Position numbers and translations under genes: made by a program. The notes beneath the pieces were generated by a model, which saw nothing but the letters and a program-made list of their open reading frames with translations, ran no database searches and was not told the origin of the DNA. Positions 53,145-63,352 of a stretch of DNA of 64,000 nucleotides are shown piece after piece. Source of the DNA: an uncultured Alphaproteobacteria bacterium (GTDB lineage Bacteria; Pseudomonadota; Alphaproteobacteria; HIMB59); contig CABZNL010000001.1 in NCBI GenBank assembly GCA_902527045.1, positions 1-64,000 on the forward strand, written 5' to 3'. The number at the start of each line of letters is the position of its first letter. The first letter of the stretch is position 1.

Positions 53145-54729
53145 CTCTTTCTATTTCTTCTATATCTATAATCTTTGCATTAGGAAATTTAGCAAGAACT
53201 TTTTTAAATTCCTCAGTTTCCATTTCTTGATCAATTAACTCTTTTTTATATAAAGACTTAATTTCTTCTAAGGTTACAATTTCTTTTTTTACAATCACTT
53301 CAAGTGTGTATTCATTTTTCAAATTTCTATATAACTCCTCACTTCCATTAAAGTTTTCATCAATAACATTTATTCTTAATATTTTATTTTCCTCAGAAAA
53401 TTCAATTATTTCACAATTTTCTATTATAATTCCAGCCATTAATGGAGAAAAGTTTTTCCCATAAAATCGAAAAAAATATTGGTGAAGATCTATTTTATCT
53501 TTTAGGGGTAAGTTGGATTCTTGATTAACTTTATTTTGAATAACTTGATCAAGATTAGGTGAGGCTTGAGTCGTATTTTGATTTATTTCAGACTTTTTTT
53601 TTTCTTCTGAGTCTATACGTTGGTTATCATTTAATAAAAATGCACACCTAAGAAGTACCATTTCTAATGTTGTGTGAGGTTGAGGGGAAATTTTAATTTC
53701 ATCGTATCCTTTCATTAAACTTTGCCAAAAAATATTTAATTTACCTTGATCAAATTGAAGAACATACGAAGCAAAATTCTTGTCCTCTTCTGTTAAAAAC
53801 TCATCTTTTAAGAGCTCGTTGTTAATTTTTAATTTACAAGACCAGTTTATTATATTCATTAAGTCTTCAATAACTTTAGTTGTCTGCGAACCTCTTTGAT
53901 ACATTTCATCAAGCATTGATATTAATTTAGAAAGATCATTATTAAGAACAAATTTTGTTAACTCATATAAGTCGCTTTGCTTTGCGAAACCTAACATATT
54001 GACTATTTCTTCAACTTGTATTTCCTTTTGTGATTTAAAAATATTGGCTTGATCTAATATGCTTAATGAGTCCCTAACGGAACCATCGCCAGCTTTGACA
54101 ATCATATTTAATGCATCGTTGGAGATCGAAATATCTTCCTTTTTAGAAATATTTATAAGAAAATTATATAAGATTTTCTTTTCAACACGTCTTAAATCAA
54201 ATCTTTGACACCTTGATAGAATTGTAATTGGTACTTTAGCTATCTCAGTTGTCGCAAATATAAATTTTGAGTGAGGAGGTGGTTCTTCAAGTGTTTTGAG
54301 AAGTGCATTGAATGCACTTTTAGATAGCATGTGCACTTCATCAACTATGTAAACTTTGTATTTTCCTAATACAGGATTATATTTTACGTTTTCAATAATC
54401 TCTCTGGCATTTTCAACACTTGTGTTTGAAGCAGCATCAATCTCTATTACATCTGGATGTCTGTCTTCAGTGATTGCTTTAGCTTGTTCACAATTAGTTA
54501 AATCAGGTTTGTTATTTTTATCAAATACAGTGCAGTTCAACATTTTTGCTACTATTCTTGCAGTTGTGGTTTTGCCCACTCCTCGGATACCAGTAAAAAT
54601 ATAAGCATTTGGTATCTTATTCTGTTCTATAGACTTTTGTATGGTCTCAACCAAATACTCTTGGCCGATAAGGTCTTGAAAATTTGAAGGTCTATATTTT
54701 AATGCAAGGATGTTTGATTGATGTTTCAT
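53125..54729 (-). CDS. dnaX: DNA polymerase III subunit gamma/tau
   Basis: KYRPSNFQDLIGQEYLVETI, GIRGVGKTTTARI, DEVHMLSKSAFNALLKTLEEPP. Confidence 0.96.
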   Translation of the reverse strand: MKHQSNILALKYRPSNFQDLIGQEYLVETIQKSIEQNKIPNAYIFTGIRGVGKTTTARIVAKMLNCTVFDKNNKPDLTNCEQAKAITEDRHPDVIEIDAASNTSVENAREIIENVKYNPVLGKYKVYIVDEVHMLSKSAFNALLKTLEEPPPHSKFIFATTEIAKVPITILSRCQRFDLRRVEKKILYNFLINISKKEDISISNDALNMIVKAGDGSVRDSLSILDQANIFKSQKEIQVEEIVNMLGFAKQSDLYELTKFVLNNDLSKLISMLDEMYQRGSQTTKVIEDLMNIINWSCKLKINNELLKDEFLTEEDKNFASYVLQFDQGKLNIFWQSLMKGYDEIKISPQPHTTLEMVLLRCAFLLNDNQRIDSEEKKKSEINQNTTQASPNLDQVIQNKVNQESNLPLKDKIDLHQYFFRFYGKNFSPLMAGIIIENCEIIEFSEENKILRINVIDENFNGSEELYRNLKNEYTLEVIVKKEIVTLEEIKSLYKKELIDQEMETEEFKKVLAKFPNAKIIDIEEIERGDDNDG

Positions 54730-54742
54730 TACAGGTTCAAAG

Positions 54743-54830
54743 GAGAATTACACGACCCAACCCCTTATGTTACGGCTGCTTTCTTTCGAACCTGACCGGA
54801 TTGGCATAAAAAATTGCCCATGTAATTCTC
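54743..54830 (-). ncRNA. ffs: bacterial small SRP RNA (4.5S-like)
   Basis: Minus strand: GAGAATTACATGGGC...GGTCAGGTTCGAAAGAAAGCAGCCGTAAC...TGTAATTCTC; SRP domain IV motif with closing stem; upstream of dnaX. Confidence 0.9.
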
Positions 54831-54867
54831 AAATTATCTTATAACAGTATCTGATAGAAATATGAAG

Positions 54868-55707
54868 TTATTGTCTTACTCGATAAGGAGATTTTTCAAA
54901 AACTCCTAATTTTCTAACTTTTGAACAGTAATGATACATGTCATCAAGCGCAAACTTAGTGTTTTCTTGATCAGGATGTCCTTCAATTTCACAATAAAAT
55001 TGTGTAATTACAAAATCAGCTCCATAATTATAACTTTCTAGTTTAATCATATTAACATTATTAGTTGCAAATCCTCCCATCACTTTAAATAAAGAACCTG
55101 GTGTATTATTTACAGAAAATAAAAAAGAGGATACATAAGTCTTGTCCTTATCAAACTTTAGGTTTTCATTTTTAGACATTACATAAAATCTTGTTATATT
55201 ATTTACAGAGTTTGCAAAATTTTCATCAATTACCTTTAAACCATAGATACTACCTGCCAAACTTGAAGCAATCGCAGCTGTGTCATATATTTTTTCATCA
55301 AAAATTTTTTTTGCTGAACCAGCTGTATCAGCACCAATTAAAATATCTAAGTCCAATTTTTGAATTTTATCACTACATTGCGCCAAAGCTTGTTCATGAC
55401 TAATTATATTTTTAATATTTTCTATTTTACTATCTGGATGAATTAAAAGCTTATGTTCAACCTTTTGAAAATGTTCAAAGTTAATATGCAAATTAGATTT
55501 AGGTATTAGTCGGTGGATATCAGCTACTCTGCCTGCAGCTGAATTCTCGATAGGAATCATAGCGAAATCGACATTTCCTAACTCAGCTTCATTTAAAGCA
55601 ATTTCAAATGTTTTACAAGGTAATGGCTCTGCTCCAGGAAAAAACTCTTGAACAGCTAAGTGACTGTAAGCTCCTTCAACACCTTGAAAAGATATTTTTT
55701 TATTCAT
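54868..55707 (-). CDS. pheA: prephenate dehydratase
   Basis: ISFQGVEGAYSHLA, FAMIPIENSAAGRV, NNITRFYVM, ACT-like NTPGSLFKVMGGF. Confidence 0.93.
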   Translation of the reverse strand: MNKKISFQGVEGAYSHLAVQEFFPGAEPLPCKTFEIALNEAELGNVDFAMIPIENSAAGRVADIHRLIPKSNLHINFEHFQKVEHKLLIHPDSKIENIKNIISHEQALAQCSDKIQKLDLDILIGADTAGSAKKIFDEKIYDTAAIASSLAGSIYGLKVIDENFANSVNNITRFYVMSKNENLKFDKDKTYVSSFLFSVNNTPGSLFKVMGGFATNNVNMIKLESYNYGADFVITQFYCEIEGHPDQENTKFALDDMYHYCSKVRKLGVFEKSPYRVRQ

Positions 55708-56419
55708 TTTTTAAAATTAGACGGTTTACTCTATCTAAATCTTCTTTTGTATCAACTCCCAAAATTTCCTCTTTTACAATAGAAATTCCAATTTTATTGG
55801 TTTCAATAATTCGAAGTTGTTCAAGTTTCTCATCAAGCTCTCTTTTAGTTGGATGTAAGGAGATAAAATCATATAAAAATTGCTTATGGTATCCATAGAC
55901 CCCAATATGATGAAAGATATTTTCATTAACTTTTAATTCGTTTTTTAAAATTCTATAAAAATCTAAAGCACAATTTTTTTTATCAATTAAGACTTTTACT
56001 TTTGAATTATTATTGGCTTCATCTAAGTTTATGAATGGACAAGCTAAAGTACTTATTTGAAATTGTAACAGTCTTTCTTTTAATAAGTTTACATGATTTT
56101 CAGTAATAAATGGCATATCTCCTTGTACATTAATGACATACTTAAATTTGATATCTTCCTCTATTTTTTTTAATGCCTCTCCAATGCGATCACTCCCAGA
56201 TAAATGATCAGGATCGGTCATAACATATTGAAGGTCCATTTTTTCACAGTAATTTTTTACCTCTTGGTCACATATAGCTAAGTACAAATTTTCGGTAAAA
56301 ACTGATACACGATTATATACATAATGGAGCATTGGTAAGTCTCCAATTTGAGCGAAAGGCTTATTTGGGAATCTAGATGCCTTCAATCTTATGGGTATAA
56401 TAACTACAGTATCCTTCAT
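55700..56419 (-). CDS. kdsB: 3-deoxy-manno-octulosonate cytidylyltransferase
   Basis: VIIPIRLKASRFPNKPFAQIGDLPMLHYVY, SGSDRIGEAL, NVQGDMPFI. Confidence 0.94.
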   Translation of the reverse strand: MKDTVVIIPIRLKASRFPNKPFAQIGDLPMLHYVYNRVSVFTENLYLAICDQEVKNYCEKMDLQYVMTDPDHLSGSDRIGEALKKIEEDIKFKYVINVQGDMPFITENHVNLLKERLLQFQISTLACPFINLDEANNNSKVKVLIDKKNCALDFYRILKNELKVNENIFHHIGVYGYHKQFLYDFISLHPTKRELDEKLEQLRIIETNKIGISIVKEEILGVDTKEDLDRVNRLILKNE

Positions 56420-56479
56420 TAATGCGACAAATATCCGTTTTAAGTGGTATATTTTTAAACATAGACTTCTCTTTTTAAT

Positions 56480-56998
56480 ATGGAAACTAATAAAATTCTA
56501 GGGGCAATAATTCTTGCCCTCTTACTCGCTGCTGTATTCTCAAAAGTTGCTGATATGGCTATACACCCAGAGTTTCCAGATGAACTAGCATACAAAATTG
56601 AAGTCCCTGAAGGAGGTGTTACTACCTCAGTTAAAGAGGATGTAGATATTTTTGCAGTTCTTCCTGACATTACACCAATGCTAACATCAGCAAGCATGGA
56701 GAATGGAGAAAAAATTTTTAAAAAATGTGCCTCATGTCATACTCAAGTCAAAGGTGGTGAAAATAAAACTGGTCCTGCAATGTGGGGCATTGTAAATAGA
56801 AAAAAAGGTTCGTCAGAGGGTTTTGCTTACTCTGGAGCACTAGTTGCTTTTGGAGGAGATTGGAATGTCGAGGAGCTTAATAAATTCTTACTCAAACCTA
56901 AAAAGTACATCGCTGGCACTAAAATGAACTATAATGGTATAAAAAAAGATCAAGATAGAGCAGATTTAATTAAATGGTTAAGTTCTCTTAGCGATTAA
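56480..56998 (+). CDS. membrane-anchored c-type cytochrome
   Basis: N-terminal TM segment; GEKIFKKCASCHTQVKGGENKTGPAMWGIV; TKMNYNGI axial Met region. Confidence 0.92.
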   Translation: METNKILGAIILALLLAAVFSKVADMAIHPEFPDELAYKIEVPEGGVTTSVKEDVDIFAVLPDITPMLTSASMENGEKIFKKCASCHTQVKGGENKTGPAMWGIVNRKKGSSEGFAYSGALVAFGGDWNVEELNKFLLKPKKYIAGTKMNYNGIKKDQDRADLIKWLSSLSD

Positions 56999-57035
56999 AG
57001 TTTTCATTTATAATATTTTCAATATCATCTGAGCT

Positions 57036-58574
57036 ATGAGTTCTGTGTCATTAGATTCTAGTAAGTTGAAATCATTATTTGGCGCCTACTACGATAGAAG
57101 AATGATACGCATTCTTCTTTTAGGAATAATTAGTGGCTTCCCTTGGGTATTAATTGCAAGTGCGCTCTCCCTATGGTTAAAGGAAGAGGGCCTAAGTAGA
57201 AGTACAATAGGTTGGGCTGGACTTATTTTTGGTGTATATGCATTCAATTTTTTATGGGCACCAATAATCGATCGATTAAAACTTCCTTTTTTAACTAATA
57301 AATTGGGTCATAGAAAATCAATAATTATGTTGATGCAAACAGTAATCTTAATTTGCCTTATTATATGGAGTGCCTTAGAGCCAACTCAAAACTTAGCCTT
57401 AATTATTGGAGTTGGATTAGCTATTGCTATTTCATCTGCAACTCAAGATATAACAATTGATGCTCTAAGAATTGAACAAATAAAAAAAGATGAAACTTCA
57501 AGCATGGCTGCAGGTGCAGCAATGGCTGTTGTAGGATGGTGGACTGGTTTTAAGCTTGGAGGATATATTTGTCTTGAAATAGCTGAGAGACTTGAGATAT
57601 CAGGTGTGGAACAATATTGGCAAGTTACATTTATTTTTTTAATGGCTATTGTAGTTCTATGTAATGTAGGTTTAACATTTATTCCCGAGTCTAATAATGA
57701 GAGATTTCAGGATATCATAAATACAGATACATCAAATTCAAATGTTAATAGTGTAAAGAATGCTGGATATTTATTTGCATCTATAGGTGTTTTATGTTTT
57801 TTAACTGGAAAGTTCTTTGAAAAAATTTGGTTTACGAATGGGGGATTAACCTTTGTTATTTTAGGTGGGGCATTTTACCTTTTCTCATTTTACATACAAA
57901 AATTTGGCGAAGATAATCCTATTTCACAAACCCTCTTCTATTTAAATAATGTTGTAGCAAACCCTTTAAATAGTTTTTTTAGTATTAACGGTTTGAGAAT
58001 AGGTATTGCTATTCTTGCTTTCGTCTTTTTATTTAAAATTGGTGAGGCATTTTTAGGGAGAATGAGTTTGGTATTTTACAAAGAAATTGGCTTTTCAAAG
58101 GGTGATATTGCTATTTTTTCAAAAGCATTAGGTTGGATTACGACAATTGTATTTACACTCATTGGGGGAGCTATCGCAATGAGATCTGGTATTTTTAAAA
58201 CATTAATAATCGCAGGTATTGCAATGGCTGCCACAAACATTTTATTCTCTATTCTCGCCTGGGTCGGTCCATCAAAAACGCTTTTTGCTTTTGCAGTTAT
58301 ATTGGATGACTTAGCAGCTGCATTCGCAACAGTTGCTTTCGTTGCTTTTATCTCGTTACTGGTTGATCGGAGTTTTACTGCTACACAGTATGCTTTATTA
58401 GCTTCTGTTGGAACTGCAGGAAGGACTTTATTGGCATCCTCCTCAGGAGCTCTAGTTGATGGATTGGGTGGTGACTGGGGATTATTTTTCATTATTACAG
58501 CACTGATGGTTGTTCCCTCTTTGATTTGTTTAACATTAATAAAAAATAAGATTAAATTTAAAAGTTTTAATTAA
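57036..58574 (+). CDS. AmpG-like MFS transporter
   Basis: GIISGFPWVLIASALSLWLKEEGLSRSTIGWAGL, ATQDITIDALRIE. Confidence 0.82.
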   Translation: MSSVSLDSSKLKSLFGAYYDRRMIRILLLGIISGFPWVLIASALSLWLKEEGLSRSTIGWAGLIFGVYAFNFLWAPIIDRLKLPFLTNKLGHRKSIIMLMQTVILICLIIWSALEPTQNLALIIGVGLAIAISSATQDITIDALRIEQIKKDETSSMAAGAAMAVVGWWTGFKLGGYICLEIAERLEISGVEQYWQVTFIFLMAIVVLCNVGLTFIPESNNERFQDIINTDTSNSNVNSVKNAGYLFASIGVLCFLTGKFFEKIWFTNGGLTFVILGGAFYLFSFYIQKFGEDNPISQTLFYLNNVVANPLNSFFSINGLRIGIAILAFVFLFKIGEAFLGRMSLVFYKEIGFSKGDIAIFSKALGWITTIVFTLIGGAIAMRSGIFKTLIIAGIAMAATNILFSILAWVGPSKTLFAFAVILDDLAAAFATVAFVAFISLLVDRSFTATQYALLASVGTAGRTLLASSSGALVDGLGGDWGLFFIITALMVVPSLICLTLIKNKIKFKSFN

Positions 58575-59070
58575 TTATAGAAGAAGACAATTTATTATAA
58601 CCAGCTGTAAAACCTGATAATGAGTATGTAATTGTAGCCTCTCTATTATCAAGAAGTAGTATCTTTATACTCATTTGATTTCCCGCTTTAAAAAAATTAA
58701 CAAAATTTTCTCCAATTATTTCTGCTACAAAGCAAGCACTCTGATTGCAATATGCATAATTTAATTCTAAAGGATCTTTATCATCAATTTGTAATGAAAC
58801 AGGGATTTTTAGGTTTACAGCATGAGGAAATGCTATTTGCATTTGGGTTAAATTATCAGGGTTAATTGTTATTGAAAGATAGCTAACGACTTCTTCTGTA
58901 TTTTGGTCAAATACTAATTCTCTTAACTCGCAAATCTTTTGTGTTTGTTCCTCTATACATGTGAATTGCCAAGCATCAAAATTTTCTTGTTCTAGGATAT
59001 GATTATCAGCAAATAAAATCCCAATTAGTAAAAAATAGACGAGTATAACTCTCATTGAAAAAGCATACAT
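58567..59070 (-). CDS. invasion-associated locus B (IalB)-like protein
   Basis: Signal peptide; DAWQFTCIEEQTQKICELRELV ... LNYAYCNQSACFVAEI cysteine pattern. Confidence 0.7.
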   Translation of the reverse strand: MYAFSMRVILVYFLLIGILFADNHILEQENFDAWQFTCIEEQTQKICELRELVFDQNTEEVVSYLSITINPDNLTQMQIAFPHAVNLKIPVSLQIDDKDPLELNYAYCNQSACFVAEIIGENFVNFFKAGNQMSIKILLLDNREATITYSLSGFTAGYNKLSSSIIN

Positions 59071-59097
59071 AATGTTAATTTTTATCCAATAACGAAA

Positions 59098-60159
59098 TCA
59101 TTGATTTTTTAATCTTAGATGAATAATTTCGTTATTAGATCCTATTCTCATTTTTGGACCCCAAGTAGCTGATCCAGAGCTTACATATAAATAATTATTC
59201 ATTTTTTTATATAAACCATAATTTTGGGGGAATTGGAGCTTAACAACAAAATTAAAAGGGAAAATTTGTCCGTTATGGGTGTGCCCTGAGAGCATTAAAT
59301 TAGCATTATTAGATACTTTTTTCCAAATAGACGGTTTATGAACTATTAAAAGATTGAATAAATCTTTCTGAGAGAGTTTCTCGACATACTCAATTTTTGA
59401 TTTATTTGTTATATTGTCAGAAAGTCCTATTAAATTTATTCCATCTAATTGTAATGACTCATTCTCTAAAATTTTTATTCCAACTGATTTTAAATCCTGA
59501 AGATGTTCTTTATGATTTTGAATATAATATTCATGATTTCCTGTAACAAAGAATATAGGCTTTTTAATTTTTTTTAACTCATAAAGATCATTGATTTGAA
59601 AGGCACTACTATCAATTAAATCTCCCCCGATTACCAAGAAATTAAAGTCAAGTGAATTAATTTTGGATATTAATTTTTTTAATGAGGAGGGATGATTTGA
59701 GCCTATATGAACATCGCTAATGAATACAAAATTAATGCTTTTATTAATAAGATTTGACTCGATTAATAGTCTTTTTATCTTCAATTTTTTAGAGTTCATA
59801 TATCCATAGATAATAGCTGGTATTTGTATAGAGAAAAAAATAATCACTAATTGGTAGTTTATTAAAATTTGAAAATAACTAATTACTATTAAAGGTAAGA
59901 TAATAAAAAAGGATACTGTTCCAATTCCAAATCCTTCATGTACAAAAAACTTTATTATCTTATTTGTACTTTTGGATCTAAAATAATAAAGACAAACTGA
60001 AAAAACTGCTGATGTTGCAAATAATGTCTCATATAAATTTGATGGGTTATCTAACCAAGATGATAAAATATCAAACGGAAAGATAAAAATTAAATATGAA
60101 ATTACAAATAAAATTATTAGAGATATCAAAGCACTAATTATTTTTCTTACTTTTATCAA
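59098..60159 (-). CDS. metallophosphoesterase (membrane-anchored, YkuE-like)
   Basis: FISDVHIGSNH, VIGGDLIDS, VTGNHEYY, LSGHTHNGQIFP. Confidence 0.92.
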   Translation of the reverse strand: MIKVRKIISALISLIILFVISYLIFIFPFDILSSWLDNPSNLYETLFATSAVFSVCLYYFRSKSTNKIIKFFVHEGFGIGTVSFFIILPLIVISYFQILINYQLVIIFFSIQIPAIIYGYMNSKKLKIKRLLIESNLINKSINFVFISDVHIGSNHPSSLKKLISKINSLDFNFLVIGGDLIDSSAFQINDLYELKKIKKPIFFVTGNHEYYIQNHKEHLQDLKSVGIKILENESLQLDGINLIGLSDNITNKSKIEYVEKLSQKDLFNLLIVHKPSIWKKVSNNANLMLSGHTHNGQIFPFNFVVKLQFPQNYGLYKKMNNYLYVSSGSATWGPKMRIGSNNEIIHLRLKNQ

Positions 60160-61006
60160 AATAAAAAAGCATCAATCCTGCAGATATGACTATTATTATT
60201 CCAATATAATTATATAAAGTAGGTAGCTGTCTAAAAACAATCCAGCCTAATAACACACCAAAAATTATTTGAACATAACTTGTCAAGCCAAAAACTGAAG
60301 AAGGAAGTGTTCGAGATCCATAAATTACTGCGCTAATACCAAGACCAGCAAATACGCCGCCAAGAAGAGACAGAAGTAAATGGCTAAAAGTCATTGTTTC
60401 AAAGTTAAACTTTATAGAAAATAGAAATATTATAACACTCACAATCATACTAAAAAATGCTGCTGAATATGAAGACGTTAAATAGTTGTATTTTCTTGTT
60501 ATTAAATGAGTAATAGCTATACAAAAAGCACCTAAAAAGACATATAAAACTCCTAGGGCTGAGACGGTGTTAGTGCCGAATGGCTCTGCAGAAATAACGA
60601 CTCCTAAAAAACCAATTAAAATAGCTAAGACTCTTATTATATTGATATTATCACTTAAAAAAAAATGAGACATCACTAGTAACATTAAAGGAGATGTAAA
60701 TAAAACTGGATAAACCACTGAAAGCGGCAATAGTAAAACCCCTTTTAAAACAAAAAGAAATCCGATTGTATGAACAATTCCTCTTATAACTTGGAAAGTG
60801 TAATTTTGGTTCTTGTAAAAATGAAAACCATGATTCTTACAAATGAAAAAAAGAAGCGGTATTAGAGAAAAAAATGCATTTAAAAATAACAATTGTAAGA
60901 CAGAATATGTTTCACCTAAAATTTTAATGACGACGTCCATTGACACCAAAAAAAGAAAACCAGTAAAAGAAATAGCCGAAGGAAGAATAAATTTTTTATC
61001 TAACAT
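60134..61006 (-). CDS. EamA/DMT-family transporter
   Basis: Ten hydrophobic segments with duplicated EamA domain pattern. Confidence 0.88.
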   Translation of the reverse strand: MLDKKFILPSAISFTGFLFLVSMDVVIKILGETYSVLQLLFLNAFFSLIPLLFFICKNHGFHFYKNQNYTFQVIRGIVHTIGFLFVLKGVLLLPLSVVYPVLFTSPLMLLVMSHFFLSDNINIIRVLAILIGFLGVVISAEPFGTNTVSALGVLYVFLGAFCIAITHLITRKYNYLTSSYSAAFFSMIVSVIIFLFSIKFNFETMTFSHLLLSLLGGVFAGLGISAVIYGSRTLPSSVFGLTSYVQIIFGVLLGWIVFRQLPTLYNYIGIIIVISAGLMLFYFDKSKKNN

Positions 61007-61025
61007 TTATAAACAAATTGGAACC

Positions 61026-61415
61026 TTATTCTTTTTTTAATGAAACACACTTTAAATCGTATGACCATTTTTTATTATATTCCTTGTAGGATATTGAAAA
61101 AACTAGATCTAAATTATCTTTTATTGATATAGAAGAAATATAATCTTCTGTATTGTAATCAAAAACTAAATTTAAAAGTTCTTTTTCAACTAATTGGTAT
61201 TTTTTTTCATCAAAGCTACTAAACATAAAGGTGTTGTCACTATTTTGATTCTTTATGATATTTAATTGGGTACCGGAAACTTTTTGTTTGCAATCGAAGT
61301 ATTTAAGTGCATTTATTTTTTTATCACAAATACAAGCAAGAGGAAATTTTTCTAAAATATCGGCAAATAAAAAATTAGGAAGAATTAAAGAAAAAATAAT
61401 GATAATATTTTTCAT
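61026..61415 (-). CDS. hypothetical secreted protein
   Basis: 129 aa, signal peptide MKNIIIIFSLILPNFLFAD. Confidence 0.55.
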   Translation of the reverse strand: MKNIIIIFSLILPNFLFADILEKFPLACICDKKINALKYFDCKQKVSGTQLNIIKNQNSDNTFMFSSFDEKKYQLVEKELLNLVFDYNTEDYISSISIKDNLDLVFSISYKEYNKKWSYDLKCVSLKKE

Positions 61416-61435
61416 AATATTTAATTGTATACATC

Positions 61436-61540
61436 ATGATAAATAAACAGTTAATCACAATAATTATTTTTTGTGGAATTAGTTTTGCAGTTATTAGACT
61501 TTTACTTGAGTCTTTTTTTCCTGGTGGCCTATCTCTTTGA
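61436..61540 (+). CDS. candidate 34-aa membrane microprotein
   Basis: MINKQLITIIIFCGISFAVIRLLLESFFPGGLSL; stop overlaps TTG start of the next ORF (TTGA). Confidence 0.35.
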   Translation: MINKQLITIIIFCGISFAVIRLLLESFFPGGLSL

Positions 61541-61764
61541 ATGAGTTTAATAGAAAGAAAATCTGGAAAAAAATTCAATCTAGTGGTGATGAACTTCAAC
61601 CCCTTTTAAAACCATCTAGATATCATCCTAATGGAAGAAATGCATATGCACATATAGCTCTTAGTATTAAAGAAAAGTTTGGTCAGAGCTACAAAGATAT
61701 ATCTGATGACAAAATTGATGAGATAATCTTGCACATAGAGTATTTATTGAAAATACCTAATTGA
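61537..61764 (+). CDS. hypothetical protein
   Basis: 75 aa, TTG start; HPNGRNAYAHIALSIKEKFGQSYKDI. Confidence 0.55.
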   Translation: MNEFNRKKIWKKIQSSGDELQPLLKPSRYHPNGRNAYAHIALSIKEKFGQSYKDISDDKIDEIILHIEYLLKIPN

Positions 61765-61811
61765 ATTAACTTGATTTTTTTTTAATAAATAATAATTGTA
61801 TCTGTAAATTT

Positions 61812-62210
61812 ATGTCACGAACAAAAAGTTTAGCAACGCTCATCCAGCATTATGGTAATGAGAGAATATTCAAACCAAGTGCTAATAAAATCCCAACTGT
61901 ATATAAAATATTAAATAGAGAGGTTTTTAATAATCGTTTAAAAAAACCATTAATTAGTATTAGAAGAATACACGGTGCTCTTGGATTATTTGAGTTTAAT
62001 CCTTATGCTACAAAATATTGCTATAAAATAACTCTTCATAATAAATTTAAAAATTTTCAAGAGTTTGTAGAAATACTGGGTCACGAAATGGTTCATTATT
62101 ATCAAAAGTTAGTGCTGAAACAAAATTCAGCAAAACATAATAAAGAATTTTACAGTTTTAAGAGAAAATTTAAAAAAATAGGATTAGAATTAAAACGTAT
62201 TTACCGTTAA
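61812..62210 (+). CDS. SprT-like zinc metallopeptidase domain protein
   Basis: LGHEMVHYYQK (HExxH) preceded by hydrophobic beta strands; 132 aa. Confidence 0.72.
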   Translation: MSRTKSLATLIQHYGNERIFKPSANKIPTVYKILNREVFNNRLKKPLISIRRIHGALGLFEFNPYATKYCYKITLHNKFKNFQEFVEILGHEMVHYYQKLVLKQNSAKHNKEFYSFKRKFKKIGLELKRIYR

Positions 62211-63179
62211 TTATTCATTTTTAAAGCTTCTATTAAGTAAAATTTTTATTTCTTTTTTCGGTGGACTCCCATTTATAATGTTTATGATAGAGTCTATTAT
62301 TGGAAGCTTACCAATTATTATTTTTTTATTTTTTTTTATAGTTAGACAACTGTTAAGACCCTCTATGGTCTTAAAACGAGTAATAATTTTACTTTTACTT
62401 TTTTTTACAAAACTAAAACCAAAATTATAGTTTCTTGACTTATTTGAGCTACATGTAAGAATTAAATCTCCTATTCCTCCAAGGCTATAAATCATATTTT
62501 CGTTTAAATTTAAATATTTTAACATGCTCTTTATTTCAGATACGCATCTTGTTATGTATGCTGATCTGGCGTTTTGACCAAGTGACTCTGCATCAATGAT
62601 ACCTGCTCCAATAGCATATATATTCTTAATTATAGCAAGAAACTCAAGCGTCTTTAAACTCTCTGAGTAATAAATTCTAATATTTGTATCTTTAAAAATA
62701 TTGCCAATGTTTTTATTGGCTTTATGACTTGATAGACTGAGTGCAGTGGGTTTTCCATATAACACCTCATCCGCAAAGCTTGGTCCAGATAAAAAATGAT
62801 AATTTTTAAAATTTAGTTTTTTTGTTATTAGATTTGAAATGAATTCTCCGTTTTTACTGACTCCTTTTGAGCATATTACTAAATTATTGATTTTTTGATT
62901 TTTAAAATAATCTTTGCAAAACTTCTCAAATGCACTGGCTGGTAAAATATAAAAAATATAATGATAATCTTTGGCATTAAAGTTGCCTGATATAGAATTA
63001 AGTTTTGTAGATAATTTGAAATTTTTATAATACTTTTGATTAATTTTATTTGAATTTATTTTGTTAGATAAACTCATGTCTCTTGCCCAAAGATAAACCT
63101 CACTATTATTTTTTGAGAGAACATTTGCGATTGCTGTTCCCCAAGCACCAGCACCAATTACTAAAATTTTTTTAGACAT
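62211..63179 (-). CDS. gpsA: NAD(P)-dependent glycerol-3-phosphate dehydrogenase
   Basis: LVIGAGAWGTAIANVLSKN, CSKGVSKNG, SGPSFADEVLYGKPTA, GGIGDLILTCSS. Confidence 0.94.
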   Translation of the reverse strand: MSKKILVIGAGAWGTAIANVLSKNNSEVYLWARDMSLSNKINSNKINQKYYKNFKLSTKLNSISGNFNAKDYHYIFYILPASAFEKFCKDYFKNQKINNLVICSKGVSKNGEFISNLITKKLNFKNYHFLSGPSFADEVLYGKPTALSLSSHKANKNIGNIFKDTNIRIYYSESLKTLEFLAIIKNIYAIGAGIIDAESLGQNARSAYITRCVSEIKSMLKYLNLNENMIYSLGGIGDLILTCSSNKSRNYNFGFSFVKKSKSKIITRFKTIEGLNSCLTIKKNKKIIIGKLPIIDSIINIINGSPPKKEIKILLNRSFKNE

Positions 63180-63352
63180 TTATTTAAAATTAATTTTTAT
63201 TTAGAATAAACATTTCACTTGTATGTTTTGAATTAGTTAGAACAATATATTTGCCCAAGTCAATATTAAACTTAAGAATATTAACTAAAAATGGATAAAA
63301 TAGTTTTACCCTTACTTTACATTTTTAATTTTATATATGATGTTAGTAAGTA

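Noticed and set aside
58076-58492. 138-aa minus-strand ORF inside the AmpG-like transporter
   Set aside because: Antisense shadow of a membrane-protein gene.
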